A DNA stretch of 64,000 nt from Bos javanicus (GCF_032452875.1 NC_083876.1:20124001-20188000); one strand, 5' to 3'. Counted from the first letter of the stretch, positions 1-12,572 are shown. Numbers and translations are program-made. The notes: generated by a model from the sequence alone, not told the origin.

Positions 1-337
1 GAGCTGCTTGGAAGCCTGTGTTGCTTTCTTGCTCCCAGTGTTGCTTTTGACACGGCATATGCGCTCTGGAAATCTGATTTTCTTCTCCTGCCTAGACCTC
101 CACACATAACCCACTCCAGCTGTAACATGCTGAGATTACTTATGCCATAGATTTGACCATGTTTTAAAATGGAACTGGAATGTAATGGCTGACTTCACTA
201 TTTTTTGCATTTATTTACAAAGCTGCATTCTGGGGAAATAATTCAGTCAGCAAAGAAGATACTGTTTTAGCATCAAGAGTGGTCATTTCAGACTCGAAAC
301 TAGTTCTTGTTGTTATCTCCACAGAAAAGGAAACTGT

Positions 338-356
338 GTGCGTGTGTGTGTTTGTT
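338..356. repeat. Short (TG)n-like tract and T run
   Basis: Imperfect GTGTGCGTGTGTGTG followed by a T run, in intron. The rest of 1-850 is repeat-free to my eye and contains no coding signal. Confidence 0.6.
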
Positions 357-757
357 TTTTCAGAATATTAGTGTTCAGGGCTGTTGCTTATTGATAGGAT
401 CAGAGTGGTTGCCATAGCAATCGAACAGCCTCTGGAGGGAGTGTGGTCATGGCCTTAACACTTCCGGCATCCCACCCAGTTTGGAGACAGCCCCTCTGAA
501 AAGAATTTCCTTTCATGGAAATTGCGTTACTGAAATAAAAAGAGTTGAATTTCTGTAGCTCAGATGTGTCCATAGGTCTGTGTTGCACACTTACTGTGTT
601 AAAAAGAAAAGCATTTATTAGTTGTGTGAATGCACAAACGAGACCTAGAAGGACACATCAAAGTGTAAACCGCTTGTGAGGAAGGAAGACTTCGTTGTTT
701 TGCTTCTTGTGTTTTACCCATGTTAACTTTTAAGAAGCAAGTGTTCTTTTAAAAACC

Positions 758-779
758 TTTTTTTTTAAAAAAAAAAAAA
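758..779. repeat. T-run/A-run pair
   Basis: A run of T is directly followed by a run of A, giving a self-complementary AT tract. No attached SINE body was recognised. Confidence 0.6.
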
Positions 780-849
780 CATTTATAACAAACACAGGAT
801 ATGGGATTTCCTTCAGGAATGAACTTCAATCTATTGCATGTTCTTTATT

Positions 850-2110
850 CCCTAAACAGGCTCTCAAACACCCAAAGCCACCTTTCTTCTTTTTCACGTG
901 AGCTACAGAGCTGGAAAGCCATTTCAGCAAGATGCTGATCAGATGCTTTTATCAATATTTGGGGTTTCTGGCGTTTCTGTGAGTGTTCTCAGGTAGAAGA
1001 AACTCTCGGCATGTCGCAATCTGCCCAAGCTGTGCTGGGCGAAACAAGTGACTTAATACTCGCATATAATCCTCATATAACTGTAACAGAAACCAGCAAT
1101 CGTTGGGTCTGCCTCCGAAATTGCTCGCAGGGCAGATTGATGTGTGAACACTATATTTACAGGACCAAAACCCCACCACATTTGCTCTGCAGCTGTGTTT
1201 AACGGTTATCAGTTTGGCGCGCGGCATGATTGTTTTGGAGCAAGAATAGACGCTTCAGATTTCCTTTTGGCAATTCCGGAGTCCCTGAAATACCTACTGC
1301 TGAAGTGAATCATACGAACTTAATTAGATTTGCTACATCATTAGCATTTGAGGAAACCTAAGGAAAATCCTTGTGGGTTGGTGATTTGCAAGGTCGCATA
1401 GAAGCGCACTAATTGAAAACGATGACGTTCTAATGTAGCATAACCCAGATATATTCTCTACATAAATCATGTTTTAATCCAGCTGTCAAAGCGATACTTT
1501 CCCAGGGATGCCCAAATTGCTTTCCTCAGACCACGGGGACCTCTCCGCTTCCACACAGGAGATGGACCCCTCTGCGCACGGCCAGCTCTACTTGAGGACA
1601 CGTATTATGTGTGTATGACAAGCTTTACACCTAGAGTGAGCGCTCCCGGCTATTTAATCAACATCCAGGGCCAGCTATGTAGACTGTGCCAATTACCACT
1701 AATTGAAGCTGGCAGACCCCATACCACATTTACATTTGCATTTTAACTTGAAGATGAACTTCATTGCAATGTCTGGTCTGTTGTTTTCACCAGAGGAAAA
1801 GAGTTTTACTTTTCTTCTCAACAGACATTTCTTTAAATGCTCCAGAAATTTTCTTCTGTAGTTTTAGAGTTGTACAAAGTGACTTAATCGTGGAGAAGAG
1901 CCATAAGTATTTACTGTGAGGAGAGGATTACATTTCATATTCCAGCTTAAGTCTAGGATACAATTTGTAGCCGATGTTTACTGAAACAGTTTTTGCAATC
2001 TATCAAGAAGCCGTCGCATTCTTTATCCAATGACTTAGTTACCTTAAGTTCATCTAGACGCTGTCAGCGATAAGGAAATAAATGAAAGCAAGCAAATTTA
2101 ATTTCCTGGT
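850..2110. promoter_or_regulatory. Candidate conserved non-coding element (enhancer-like)
   Basis: About 1.2 kb of intron without recognisable repeats. It is richer in CpG and in balanced-composition sequence than its surroundings. Homeodomain-type cores occur in it: TAATTAG at 1321-1327, and an inverted pair CAATTA at 1690-1695 and TAATTG at 1700-1705. Short open frames exist on both strands near 950-1230 but overlap each other and have no splice or family support, so a coding role is rejected. Conservation is inferred from texture only and needs an alignment. Confidence 0.4.
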
Positions 2111-5100
2111 GAAGCACTTTAATGATACGTGTATTTTTTGGAACTTTTGGAAGAAGAAACTTTAGACGTATAGCCTACCGTGGACTGAACATTCAGTTTT
2201 TCCTAAGAATGTAGGATCAGCTTCAGAACCCCAAAGTGGCAGCTTGTGCCCTAAACTCAAGCAAGCTGCTGACAATTAACTAGAAACAAGTTCCAGTCTG
2301 GTCCCCACTGCCCCGTGAGACTCTAAAACATTCAAAACATACATCTGAGCTTGTCTTTCTGTAACTCTAAGAGATCCATCTATTTCACATCACCCCCCAC
2401 CCCGACAAAGGCCCTAAACTGCTAAGCTTTTTATTAAAATTGAAAAAAAAAAATCTTGATCAGATTTGACATAAACAAGCTGACAGTTCCACCAGTTTCT
2501 GTTTCCCAGGTATAATGGTAGCACTGGCTACACATTTTCCTTGTATCCAAGCAAGACTCTCTCGCCCACTTTTAAAGTCTTTTGCAGCTGCACCCAAGGG
2601 TAAGCACGCCAGCTGGTTCAGATACCACCAGAGCTTGCATGCACTTACGTGACCTCGTTTACCTCACTTAACCTTCGCCAGCCTTAGCGCCTCACTTGCT
2701 ACTGCCACCTAGATTGTTGAAAGGATTACATAATTACACTTGTTTATTATTAAAGACTATCTCTTGGTTTCTATTTTGTAAATCTCTGGCTTTTTCCGTG
2801 CTCTGCCCACACGTTACATGCTCCTTTTCCTGACCGAGAGGACATGTCGACAAACAACATTTCTTCCCTGTGGCCTCCGTGTTGCTTCTTAGGATATCCA
2901 TCATGTGTTGACTAAAGATAAAATTATCTGTTTGTGTCTGTGTGGGCTTGCGTGCATTGTTACCTGTGCTATGTGACAAATAGGGACTCTCCTGTGATCT
3001 CTTTGGGGGATCAATGCTGTGTGTTTTAGCGTGGTGCCTAGTTGAGGGACCTGACTGAAGTTTTATACAGCTCAGATTCAAATAAGGAGATTAAAACATA
3101 GCAAGTAAATGCTCTGGTTATATTCCAGATAAAATATGTGAATATCACCCATTTATAGGAAATGTATAAATGTAGTTCATCAAAAATGCATTAGTGAACA
3201 GTGTCTCTGGGCATTTCTAATATTAAATTTTTGTGCTTAACTCTAAAAGTAACCAGAAGCAGGTCTCCGCTACTAACTACCTTTCACTGTGGTATCTGTG
3301 GTTTAATCAGGCTCATTAGAAATTTATCCACTCTGAGCATGCAATACAGGTTTTGTGAGAATCAGCATACAGTTTATACAAAATTTGAAGTAGAAAAGGA
3401 GGGCATGTGTATTATCCCCCTAATTCTCAAATAGCTCTGGATTCTTGAAATTCTAACTGTATGCAAATACATAGACTTTCAACCAGGAAAACGTCTTTGT
3501 AAGAAATATTAACCAACTTTAAAGGTAGAAACATACATATGTAAACACAGTAAATAGGAAAATGTATTTTGGATTCTGTATGATGTTTTTATTGGTTGCA
3601 GACCATAATTACAACAGCTAGATTTACTTTATGAGTAGATTAAACTCATCAGTTGGCAAAAGTTATCTGCATATCAATAATGAGCGCTCTTACAAGCCTT
3701 TTTCTTTACTCAGGTCAGAGACTCCTTCCCAAAACTTGTTTGCTTGGTTAATTTATTCAATTACTCAAAGCTTGAGAATGTTACTACAACTGGGCTCCAA
3801 TTAACAAGTTTGGGGATAAAATCTCCCTAATAATTGATGGTAGCCTAAAACATTTGTTTCTGTGCTTTTCTTATTAAAATCGCAGTGATCTGGTGAACAG
3901 AATTAAACTGCTGAAAAATAACTTGCTCTGATTTATTCATTCAGCAAAACCAACCTTAAAGGCTGTGTTGCTATGACACCTAAGATTAACTTAAAAAAAA
4001 AAAAGTAGGTTTAATTTCAGTGGAAACATTGACACATCTCTTTTGGCATTATGTAGATAAAGTTGATTTTCCCCTTTTCCTTAACTTAGTATTTGCATTT
4101 AGCAAGTTGTTTTAGCATTCTTTTAAACATAAACTAAAACATAAACTAGAAATTTAACACGAAGAATAAGAAAAAGCAGTAAAGAAGAACGCATTATAAC
4201 AGGAGTATCATTTGTAAGATAGCAAATATTTTAGAACCTCTCCTTTTTATTTTAAATCCAGCTTCTTAAACCTTTTAGAAAGATGGTGTCAAATAGGCAG
4301 AAATCACTCTATTTTAGTAGTTTCGTTTTATAATTAGTGTTGAAACTTAAAAAACAGGTTGCAAAATTGGGACACTGACAGGTCCTACTAGAAATTTTCT
4401 GAGTGCAGGTTCGATCCCCCAGATTTGAAAAGAATATATTTTCTACGTCATGAAACAAAAGAATCATCAGGTCACTTTAGCCAGAATTGATTTCTGCCTG
4501 CCGAGCACCATTTGGTGGAGTGAGAATACTATACAAAGAATTTTGTTGCAAAACAAGCAGAAAAATTGAACGCTTTGTAGGATCATCAAAAGTTGCTTTA
4601 CAAGAGTAATTTAAATTTCCTAGTGCCAAGCAAAGCAAAAGTCCTACCTTACAGAGGGCGATTTGTTCATGAGACGACCCAGTGCTGCTAGTCGCTTATG
4701 TTTATCATTATGCATTCACATTCTAGGGAAATTCCACTTTCAAACTTTGCTGCTGTGTGGATGCTTTCTTCTATAGGAAGAATTTTGAACTATAAAATTT
4801 GAGAAGCTTTAGCGTCTGTGGAAACTTGAGAGCATTGCCTTTTTTTTTTCCCTCTCTCTATTGAATGTAAAGTGTTTTAACAAAAGCGGTGTAGCCACAG
4901 TACATAGTAAATGTCCAAATTTGCCCATAGTATATCTCAAAAGAATTTAGACTTCTAACTTTTTAAACCTCAGAACATCATTGAAGATGGATTGCAGCAA
5001 ATCAATAGACTGTGTTGCAGGAAGATTTAATGAAGAAATTATTATAAATGGTGAGGCTGCTTCAGGTCATAGCTTAAGAGTATATCTGGGGGAAAGTTTG

Positions 5101-6593
5101 AAAACAGAACCAAACCAAAGTGGTTTGGATGGGATGCCAAGTTTTACCTTTGTGATTGCTAATTTAGTGTTTATGAAAGATTAAAAGGACAATATTTGTG
5201 AAATATTTGGTATAGTCCCTGGGCCAAAATGAGCACTGTGTACTTTTTTAAAAAGCAAATTCAGATAAGATTATAAATTATAGAAAGTTTTCACTTGCTT
5301 TCACTTCTTTCCTATTTTAAAATAGTGAAATTTACAAAAGTATCATTTGGAGGGAAAAAAGGCAGTTTCTATTATATAACAAATTATTGATTTTAATGTT
5401 AAATTTTTATTTTAAAATTTGCTCTACCTCAGTTTCTACAATAATATAGAGTTAATGCACTGAGATTCATAGATAACTTTATATTAACATTTTTATATTC
5501 TAATAGAGCTATTGAATTTGAACCATGAATCATTTCTATATATATCTTAATATCATTCAACCTTGTATTAGGTAGCTAGACTGTATCCAGTTTAAATCAG
5601 AAATTATATTTCTGTCTAACTTCAGAAAAGAAGCTTCCATTTGAAAAATGGAGTTTGAATTTCAGTGAATATCCTAATTTAGAATTCAGTTCCATTCTTT
5701 GTTATTATTAAAGTCAGCAGACATTGAAGGTGTTCTAATAAAGTTAATAGAGATCTTAGCTTTTAATATAGTCAAGGTTGTGATTTTAAATGAAAGCTTT
5801 GCTGAAATAATTGGGATTGAGTGTAATGTTTTAGGTGCTATAGAAATCTGGATGAAATTATATTATTCATATACTGTCTTATTTAGTTATACTGGTTCAA
5901 CTGTGTTTTAAAAGTGAGAGACATCATATCAACCAGTGTTTGTTGAATGCATCTCATGTGAGTAGTATTAGAAAAGTAAAATAAAAAGCTGTATTAATGG
6001 GAAGCATCCTGTTAGTTTGGAGGTAGATTAGGGACTCTGCTGTCTGTGAAGAATAAATTTCACAGGTCTATTTCATAGGTCTGTACAGAAAATTGGTATA
6101 GACGTAAAATGTATATTTTAAGCTCCGTTTTAAAAATGTGATACTTTCTGTTTAAACCATTAACTTAAATGAAACCTACTTCATTTTGCGTTAGTAAAGT
6201 TGTATTTATTTAATCCAGGAGTGAAATTAACTTGCAGTCGCTGGCATAGTACCTTCACAGGTTTCTGTGACTCATTTGTCATTCAAGACTCCAGCATCAT
6301 TTTTTTCTCTGCTGCTGAAACTGTCTTGACTATGGGCATATTTTCATGGTAGATTAAATCTACATGTATTAATAACAAATATTCTCTGATAGTATTTGGA
6401 AGCCAGGTGATGTCTCACCTTACATAAATAACTAGAACTAATCAACCTAAAGTCAACACGTAAGTCTCTAAGTTCATGGACTTCCAAACTATCAAATATG
6501 TCTCATTTTGGTATATTAATTTAGTTTTTCTCATATTTTTTTTTAGTTTAACTCTTGTGCAGCTCATTATGATCCCTAGACAATGTATTGCAT
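2111..6593. other. AT-rich intron, nothing recognised
   Basis: Single-copy-looking BCKDHB intron sequence with short A runs (for example 3992-4003). No repeat family, exon or RNA gene was recognised. The small open frames here are spaced and composed as expected by chance in AT-rich DNA. Confidence 0.5.
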
Positions 6594-6611
6594 TTAGAAG
6601 AAAGTATCCTT

Positions 6612-6994
6612 AATTTAATTTCAAGTAACCATTGAGAAAACTGATTTTTAAATGACTTTAAGGTCCAGGTTACATCACATAAACATTATTGCTAATAATT
6701 AAACTAACAGGGATTAAATGGTATTGGAATTTAGGTTTTAAACTTCACAAAACACTTAAAGCTATTTCTTAACGTTTTCCCCTAAAGAAGAAATGATAAC
6801 TCTATGATCTATATGTCTTGTTCAGTACTTTTCACATGTATAGCTTATTTTACCCTCACCCCAACCTGCTCTTAGAAACAAAATATGTTCTCCTTGTTTA
6901 AATGTGTTGTGGTGACAAAATGTTTATGTGATGTAACCTGGACCTTAAAGTCATTTAAAAATCAATTTTGTCAATGGTTGCTTGACATTAAATT
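6612..6994. repeat. Inverted repeat, 76-bp arms with 231-bp loop
   Basis: The left arm 6612-6687 is the reverse complement of the right arm 6919-6994, with 4 mismatches in 76 positions by direct comparison. The 46 positions next to the loop are identical. Weaker similarity extends outward to roughly 6594 and 7015. The loop (6688-6918) looks single-copy. No target-site duplication or transposase sequence was seen. It may be a palindromic mobile-element remnant or a local inverted duplication. Confidence 0.85.
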
Positions 6995-7703
6995 GTGGAA
7001 TACTGCTTCTCATTGTTCCAAGGAAGAACGTAATATCCAGGTTTATGAGATAACCCTGTAGGCAGTGTACTTTGACTTGGATATGTTTCTCATTGCAGTG
7101 ACCTGCATGTCTACCTTTCCATTAAATGTTTAGGAAAATTAATTGAATAGTTTTTCAGGAAAGTGAAAGGAACTCTTCATTCTGTAATCAGCTGTAAGAA
7201 AGTAGAAACATGTATGCAAGACCTAAATTTTTCTTATCACACTTTGAACTTCACAACTTTCCGGCTCAAGATACTTTGTAGTCTTACACAGTGGGCCATA
7301 TCCAGCTTTCTGTCATTAGAAGGACTGAATAAAAATTATTCCAAGGTTGCTCTTAGAAAGAAATGTGAGTCTGAAATTGCCTTGAATTAAAAAAACCGAA
7401 AGCCAAACGATTGCTTTAAAAATAAATCAAATGATATTATACGGTCTTTATTCTTGACTGTTTTTTAAAGTGTTTGTGCCTTGATTACATTCACTTTATC
7501 TGTTGGGCACATTTTCACATGGAACCTTCCAGTACCTGACTGACAGGCTGCTTTTCTACAGTAATGCTTGGAAATTACGTTCTTTTGCGGGGTGCGGGGG
7601 GATTTTTCAACCATTTCCAGAGTTTCTGACTTAACCCGTCATCTGGCCACGCTTAATCTGTCCTCCTAGGCCCAGGAACTGAAGGGTATAGGTTCCCTGC
7701 TCC

Positions 7704-7719
7704 CCACCAGGGGGCAGCA
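7704..7719 (+). promoter_or_regulatory. CTCF core motif
   Basis: CCACCAGGGGGCAGCA matches the established CTCF core (CCASYAGRKGGCRS) at all positions I can compare, inside a GC-rich patch of otherwise AT-rich intron. Occupancy cannot be judged from sequence. Confidence 0.65.
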
Positions 7720-8029
7720 CCAGATCCTGTCTTTCACTGGGTGCAGCCTGGTTCCTTCAGTAACCTCAGTGGTCCCCACCCTCCTTCCTCATAGAGCACT
7801 GAAACTTGTTTTGGTATTTTCTTACATTTTTTAAGGCTTAGTAAGTGTCCAATAAATGGTAGCTATTGGTCACTGAGCTATGATGGATATTACATCTCAA
7901 TCTGTTTGACGGTTCTGTGTACCCAACTCTTTATCTTCAATGATGATTTGAGCTATTTCTGATACCTTGTGTTTATTATCACTCGAAAATTTTTAAGAGG
8001 AGAACAAAACCTAGCAATTATTAGGTCAA

Positions 8030-8428
8030 TTGTACTTCAAAAACAAACTTACAGAAAAAGAGATCAGATTTGTGGTTACCAGGGGCAGGAGGATGGGGCG
8101 GTGGGAGAATTGAATGAAGATGGTCAGAAGACACAAACTTCCAGTTTTAAAATAATTAAGTACTAGGGATGCCATGACCAACATGATAAATACAACTATA
8201 AACAACACTGCTGTTTGTTGTACATGAATGCTGTTTAGAATTAATCCGACGAGTTCTCTCACAAGGAAAAGTTTTTTTTTCCTATTTTGTCAAATTTGTG
8301 TCTAGATGAGATGATGGATATTCACTAAACTGACTGGGATAATCATTTCATGATGTACCTAAGTCAAATCACTATGCAGTACGCCTTAAACTTACACAGT
8401 GCTGTATGTCTATCACATCTCAGTAAAA
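8030..8428 (+). mobile_element. Old L1 3' end (L1M-like)
   Basis: Degenerate match to the 3' untranslated end of mid-age mammalian L1: the GGTTACCAGGGGC...GG phrase, then the 'TTCCAGTTTTAAAATAATTAAG' theme, then the 'TCACTATGCAGTAC...CATCTCAGTAAAA' end, all on the + strand. No ORF2 coding remains. Edges are approximate. Confidence 0.6.
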
Positions 8429-9620
8429 CTAGAAGGAGGAAAAAAAGCAACAAACCCCTACAGTTATTGAGCACTGTGCTGAGTCAGGCATGCAGAGCAG
8501 GTACTTCTCATGGGCTGCGGCCCAAGCAGGGAGGCCAAGAGGCAAGGTAACAGCAGAGTATAAACACAACAGGCACAGAGTTTTTAATACTTTTGCTGTT
8601 GAGTAAACAGAGCCTTAGAAAGATTAAATCCTAGTAGAACAAAGATTCCCTTCAGATAGAGTTCCAAATTACATGCTGTATCAATTATATTGTATAGCCT
8701 TGCCATGAAAACAACAAAAAGATTTGTTGGGAGTGACCACAGCTACAGTGCGGAATGCCTGAGACTGATTTCAGTGATGTAACCGCTGTGATACGGTGAC
8801 AGGAGAATTTATGGCTGGGTGTCCATAAAACTTTCATGGGGAAGTGAGGTTAACGTTGAGACATTTTGAGCGATCCCATGAAAGCCGTAACATAAATGTA
8901 TTTACATGCACATATAATAACATGTAACCTGTGTTATATTTATGAAAAATATATGAATAAATGCAATACTCAATTTTTTGTGTGATGAGGACTATTAAGA
9001 TCTACTCTCTTAGCAACTTGCAAAGATGCAATACAGTATTAATATAGTTACAATTAAGTACATTTAATTTTTAAAACCTATCAATATTTTATCTTAAGAC
9101 AACCATGAATCCTATTTTATTAATTTTTATTTGCCTTAAAAATTTACAGAATCTCTGTCCTCTGCAATTTCTGCAGAAATACTTAAATTCTTATTTTGTT
9201 TTGATACAGAAGATAGGCAGATAAATGCCCTTGCCTGCAGCTACGACTTTTATGATTTGAAACTGTTATTTCACATGCTTTGCTTCCTTTTCTGGTTATA
9301 ACATGCATAGCAACCCAGATGGCTAGTATGTAAACAATTTGAGTTATGCTTTTTAAAATCATTTAGGATAGCCTAGGAGTTTCCTGATGCCCAGGACCTT
9401 GCGTTTTTTGCTGCGTGTGTTACCGTCATGCTTAGTTAGCTTTTTCATGTGTCTTAACCTCTGCCTTCCTTTATGTATGAGACAAGTTTCTTAGACTCAA
9501 TTTAACCCTCTTAAGGCTGTCTTGTGAAACTTTAATCCCAGCCTGCCTCCTGTTTATTCATTTATTTGTTTTCATGTTGTTGCTGTTCTCAGTAGTTGTG
9601 CCTCAAAATTTGCAGAATGA
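8429..9620. other. Intron, nothing recognised
   Basis: AT-rich intronic sequence without a feature I can name. A patch around 8690-8880 has a slightly repeat-like feel but I could not assign it. Confidence 0.4.
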
Positions 9621-9624
9621 AGGT

Positions 9625-9805
9625 AGTCAGGTTTGAATCCTGTCTTGGCTCTGGATGTAGCTCTTCAACCTTGGGCAAGTTCCTTCACCTAGTTTGCTCA
9701 TCTGTGAAATGGAATATCACACCTACCTCATAGGTTTGTTGAAATGTTTAAATGAGATAAGATAGAACTCATTTACATCAGAAGTACTTGTTACCATTGT
9801 TATGG
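9625..9805 (+). mobile_element. MIR SINE
   Basis: Ancient tRNA-derived MIR in sense orientation. Visible parts are the 'TTTGAATCCTG' B-box-like segment, the core 'CCTTGGGCAAGTTCCTTCACCT', 'CTCATCTGTGAAATGG' and the 3' part 'CCTCATAGGTTTGTTGAAATG'. It is diverged but continuous. Confidence 0.85.
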
Positions 9806-10396
9806 TTAACGTATTTTGGAAAGAAAATTTTCATACTTACAGAAAGACATATTCAGAAGTAAATTCAAATACCATGTACTGGAGTTTCATGCAAGGGTCT
9901 TCTGGAAGAAATGTCTGTTTTTCTCAAAGCATCTGAGTATTTACGTGAAAGCACATCCCACAAGCACAGCATATGCACGTGTTAACTGCCTGATAACATT
10001 AGGGCTTGCTTTCGTCCTTTTCACTGGATCCAAGGTGAAACTTTGGATCGTGACTAGCTGGAGGAAAGTTTCTCTTGGCACCTGCCTGGGCTCTCTCCTG
10101 TTGCCCCTGGTTACCTGTTCCACTGTGATCTGCTTTGGAACCTCACCATCCCATCTGTCATTGTTCCGTGTCAGTTGAGCCAGTCCACATACAGGCTCTC
10201 CAGGAAGAGAGACCAGAAACTGGTACTTCTCATCTCAGCCCCAGCGATGGAAACGACCTGTAATCCTCTCGACAGCCCCGCGAGTTAGGGAGTTATTCAT
10301 TCCTAACATTATGCGGATTACTATTTTGGAATAAAAAAATCATTACAGTTTGAAAAGTATGAGTGTACTTATGGAAAAGAAGAATATGATGAATCT

Positions 10397-10703
10397 AGAG
10401 TATCTTGCGGAGAAGGCAATGGCACCCCACTCCAGTACTCTTGCCTGGAAAATCCCATGGACAGAGGAGCCTGGTAGGCTGCAGTCCATGGGGTCGCTAG
10501 GAGTCGGACACGACTGAGCGACTTCACTTTCACTTTTCACTTTCATGCATTGGAGAAGGAAATGGCAACCCACTCCAATGTTCTTGCCTGGAAGAATCCC
10601 GGGGACGGAGAGCCTGGTGGGCTGCTATCTATGGGATCGCACAGAGTTGGACATGACTGAAGTGACTTAGCAGCAGCAGCAGCAGCAGCAGCAGAGTATC
10701 TTG
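10397..10703 (+). mobile_element. BOV-A2 SINE with 11-bp target-site duplication
   Basis: Two Bov-A units in tandem, each with the 'TTCTTGCCTGGA' and 'GGACA..GAGCCTGGTGGGCT' segments, joined by the TTTCACTTTCA linker and ending in an (AGC)n tail. AGAGTATCTTG flanks it at 10397-10407 and 10693-10703, so the element proper is 10408-10692. The AGC tail (about 8 units) is a potential microsatellite. Confidence 0.93.
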
Positions 10704-11115
10704 AAAATTCAGAGCTTATGGTTGCTATAGTTATGGTGTCATAATGTATTTAATGAAGAGAGATATACTTTGTGTGGGATTAATCTGGCCCATTGATCTA
10801 CACATCTGCCAGTGAGTTTCAAATATCCTTTTTCTGCGTATGTGTGTACAGTTTCAATATGGAAAATAAACTGAGCTTGAAAAAGAATGCTTATTTTGAT
10901 CGTTGACCAGAAAAACATATAGTCACATATAAATCATTTGTATGTGAACTAGTTCAGTGGGAAGTAACTGTATAGCAGCTTGACCCAAACATCTTATTTC
11001 CAGTCTCTTTAAAAGAAAGTTTTAACACAAGTCCGTAGAAGAGATTTGCCTCTTTAATGTACTTTAGTTAGCAAAGCTTTAAAATTTCATACTGTTTCCA
11101 TCAGTTAAGATATAT

Positions 11116-11352
11116 CTTTATAAAGTGGTAAAGAATCCTCTTGCCAATGCAGGAGATATAAGAGACTTGGATTTGATCCCTGGATTGGGAAAGATCCCCT
11201 GGAACAGGGCATGGCAACCCATTCCAGTATTCTTGCCTGGAGACTCCCATGGACAGAGGAGCCTGGTGGGCTACAGTCCATGGCGTCACAAAGACTTGGA
11301 CACAACTGAAGTGAGTAGCGCACACACACACACACACACACACCTTTATAAA
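11116..11352 (+). mobile_element. Bov-tA SINE with (CA)n tail
   Basis: tRNA-derived head (TGGTAAAGAATCC..., with a TTTGATCCCTGG B-box-like stretch) plus one Bov-A unit and a (CA)n tail at 11320-11343. CTTTATAAA is duplicated at 11116-11124 and 11344-11352. Confidence 0.9.
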
Positions 11353-11376
11353 ACTGAATCATATATTCTTGAATTA

Positions 11377-12163
11377 CCTTCTGTGATTTTTTTTTAATTT
11401 TTTTTTATTTTATTTTTAAACTTTACATAATTGTATTAGTTTTGCCAAATATCAAAATGAATCCGCCACAGGTATACATGTGTTCCCCATCCCGAACCCT
11501 CCTCCCTCCTCCCTCCCCATACCCTCCCTCTGGGCCGTCCTAGTGCACTAGCCCCAAGCATCCAGCATCGTGCATCGAACCTGGACTGGCAATTCGTTTC
11601 CTACATGATATTTTACATGTTTCATTGCCATTCTCCCAAATCTTCCCACCCTCTCCCTCTCCCACAGAGTCCATAAGACTGTTCTATGCATCAGTGTCTC
11701 TTTTGCTGTCTCGTACACCGGGTTATTGTTACCATCTTTCTAAATTCCATATATATGCGTTAGTATACTGTATTTATGTTTTTCCTTCTGGCTTACTTCA
11801 CTCTGTATAATAGGCTCCAGTTTCATCCACCTCATTAGAACTGATTCAAATGTATTCTTTTTAATGGCTGAGTAATACTCCATTGTGTATATGTACCACA
11901 GCTTTCTTATCCATTCATCTGCTGATGGACATCTAGGTTGCTTCCATGTCCTGGCTATTATAAACAGTGCTGCGATGAACATTGGGGTACACGTGTCTCT
12001 TTCCCTTCTGGTTTCCTCAGTGTGTATGCCCAGCAGTGGGGTTGCTGGATCAAAGGGAACCCTCTTACACTGTTGGTGGGAATGCAAACTAGTACAGCCA
12101 CTATGGAGAACAGTGTGGAGATTCCTTAAAAAACTGGAAATAGAACTGCCTTCTGTGATTTTT
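11377..12163 (-). mobile_element. Young bovine L1 3' end with 5' inversion
   Basis: From 11392 to about 12055 the minus strand carries the L1 3' UTR and the C-terminal end of ORF2p; recognisable residues include TPMFIAALFIIARTWKQPRC and WYIYTMEYYSAIKK. From about 12056 to 12148 the ORF2 stretch immediately upstream is present in the opposite (+) orientation, a twin-priming 5' inversion. CCTTCTGTGATTTTT is duplicated at 11377-11391 and 12149-12163. The poly(A) appears as a T-rich run at 11392-11420. The L1 is heavily 5'-truncated and cannot move. Confidence 0.92.
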
Positions 12164-12346
12164 ATATCTTATATATTTATATATAGTACTTTATAATCAT
12201 TTTAATTCCACATACCTAACAGTAATTGTTTCCAAATTAAGAAAATGCTATGTGTAAAATCACAAATTTGTGTAACATAAAATGGGAACTTTTATTCTCA
12301 TAAAATGATTCTTCTTTTTACTCTTTTGTATCAGTGCCAGTTAATT

Positions 12347-12572
12347 ACAAAAGTAATCACTCAGTTGCTAAATTGTGTCCGACTCTTTGCAACCCTGTGG
12401 ACTGTAGCCCACCGGGCACCTCTGTCCATGGGATTTCTCAGTCAAGAATACTGGAGTGGATTCCCATTCCCTTCTCCAGGGGATCTTCCTGACCCAGGGG
12501 TCAAACCTGTGTCTCCTGCTTGGCATGTGGATTCTTTACCACTGTGCCCCCTGGAAAGCCCACAAAAGTAAT
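12347..12572 (-). mobile_element. Bov-tA SINE, minus strand
   Basis: Complete Bov-tA in reverse orientation, from a 3' end at 12358 to the tRNA-like head near 12561. ACAAAAGTAAT is duplicated at 12347-12357 and 12562-12572. Confidence 0.92.

Noticed and set aside
952..1227. Overlapping small frames on both strands (91 and 63 codons)
   Set aside because: They overlap in opposite strands within a candidate conserved non-coding block. No family, splice signal or coding periodicity is evident by eye.
10670..10694. (AGC)n as an expanded trinucleotide repeat or CRISPR-like array
   Set aside because: It is the standard BOV-A2 tail; similar short tails occur at 16012-16030 and 62911-62928.
11740..12087. 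115-codon minus-strand frame
   Set aside because: C-terminal end of L1 ORF2p in a truncated, inverted insertion.
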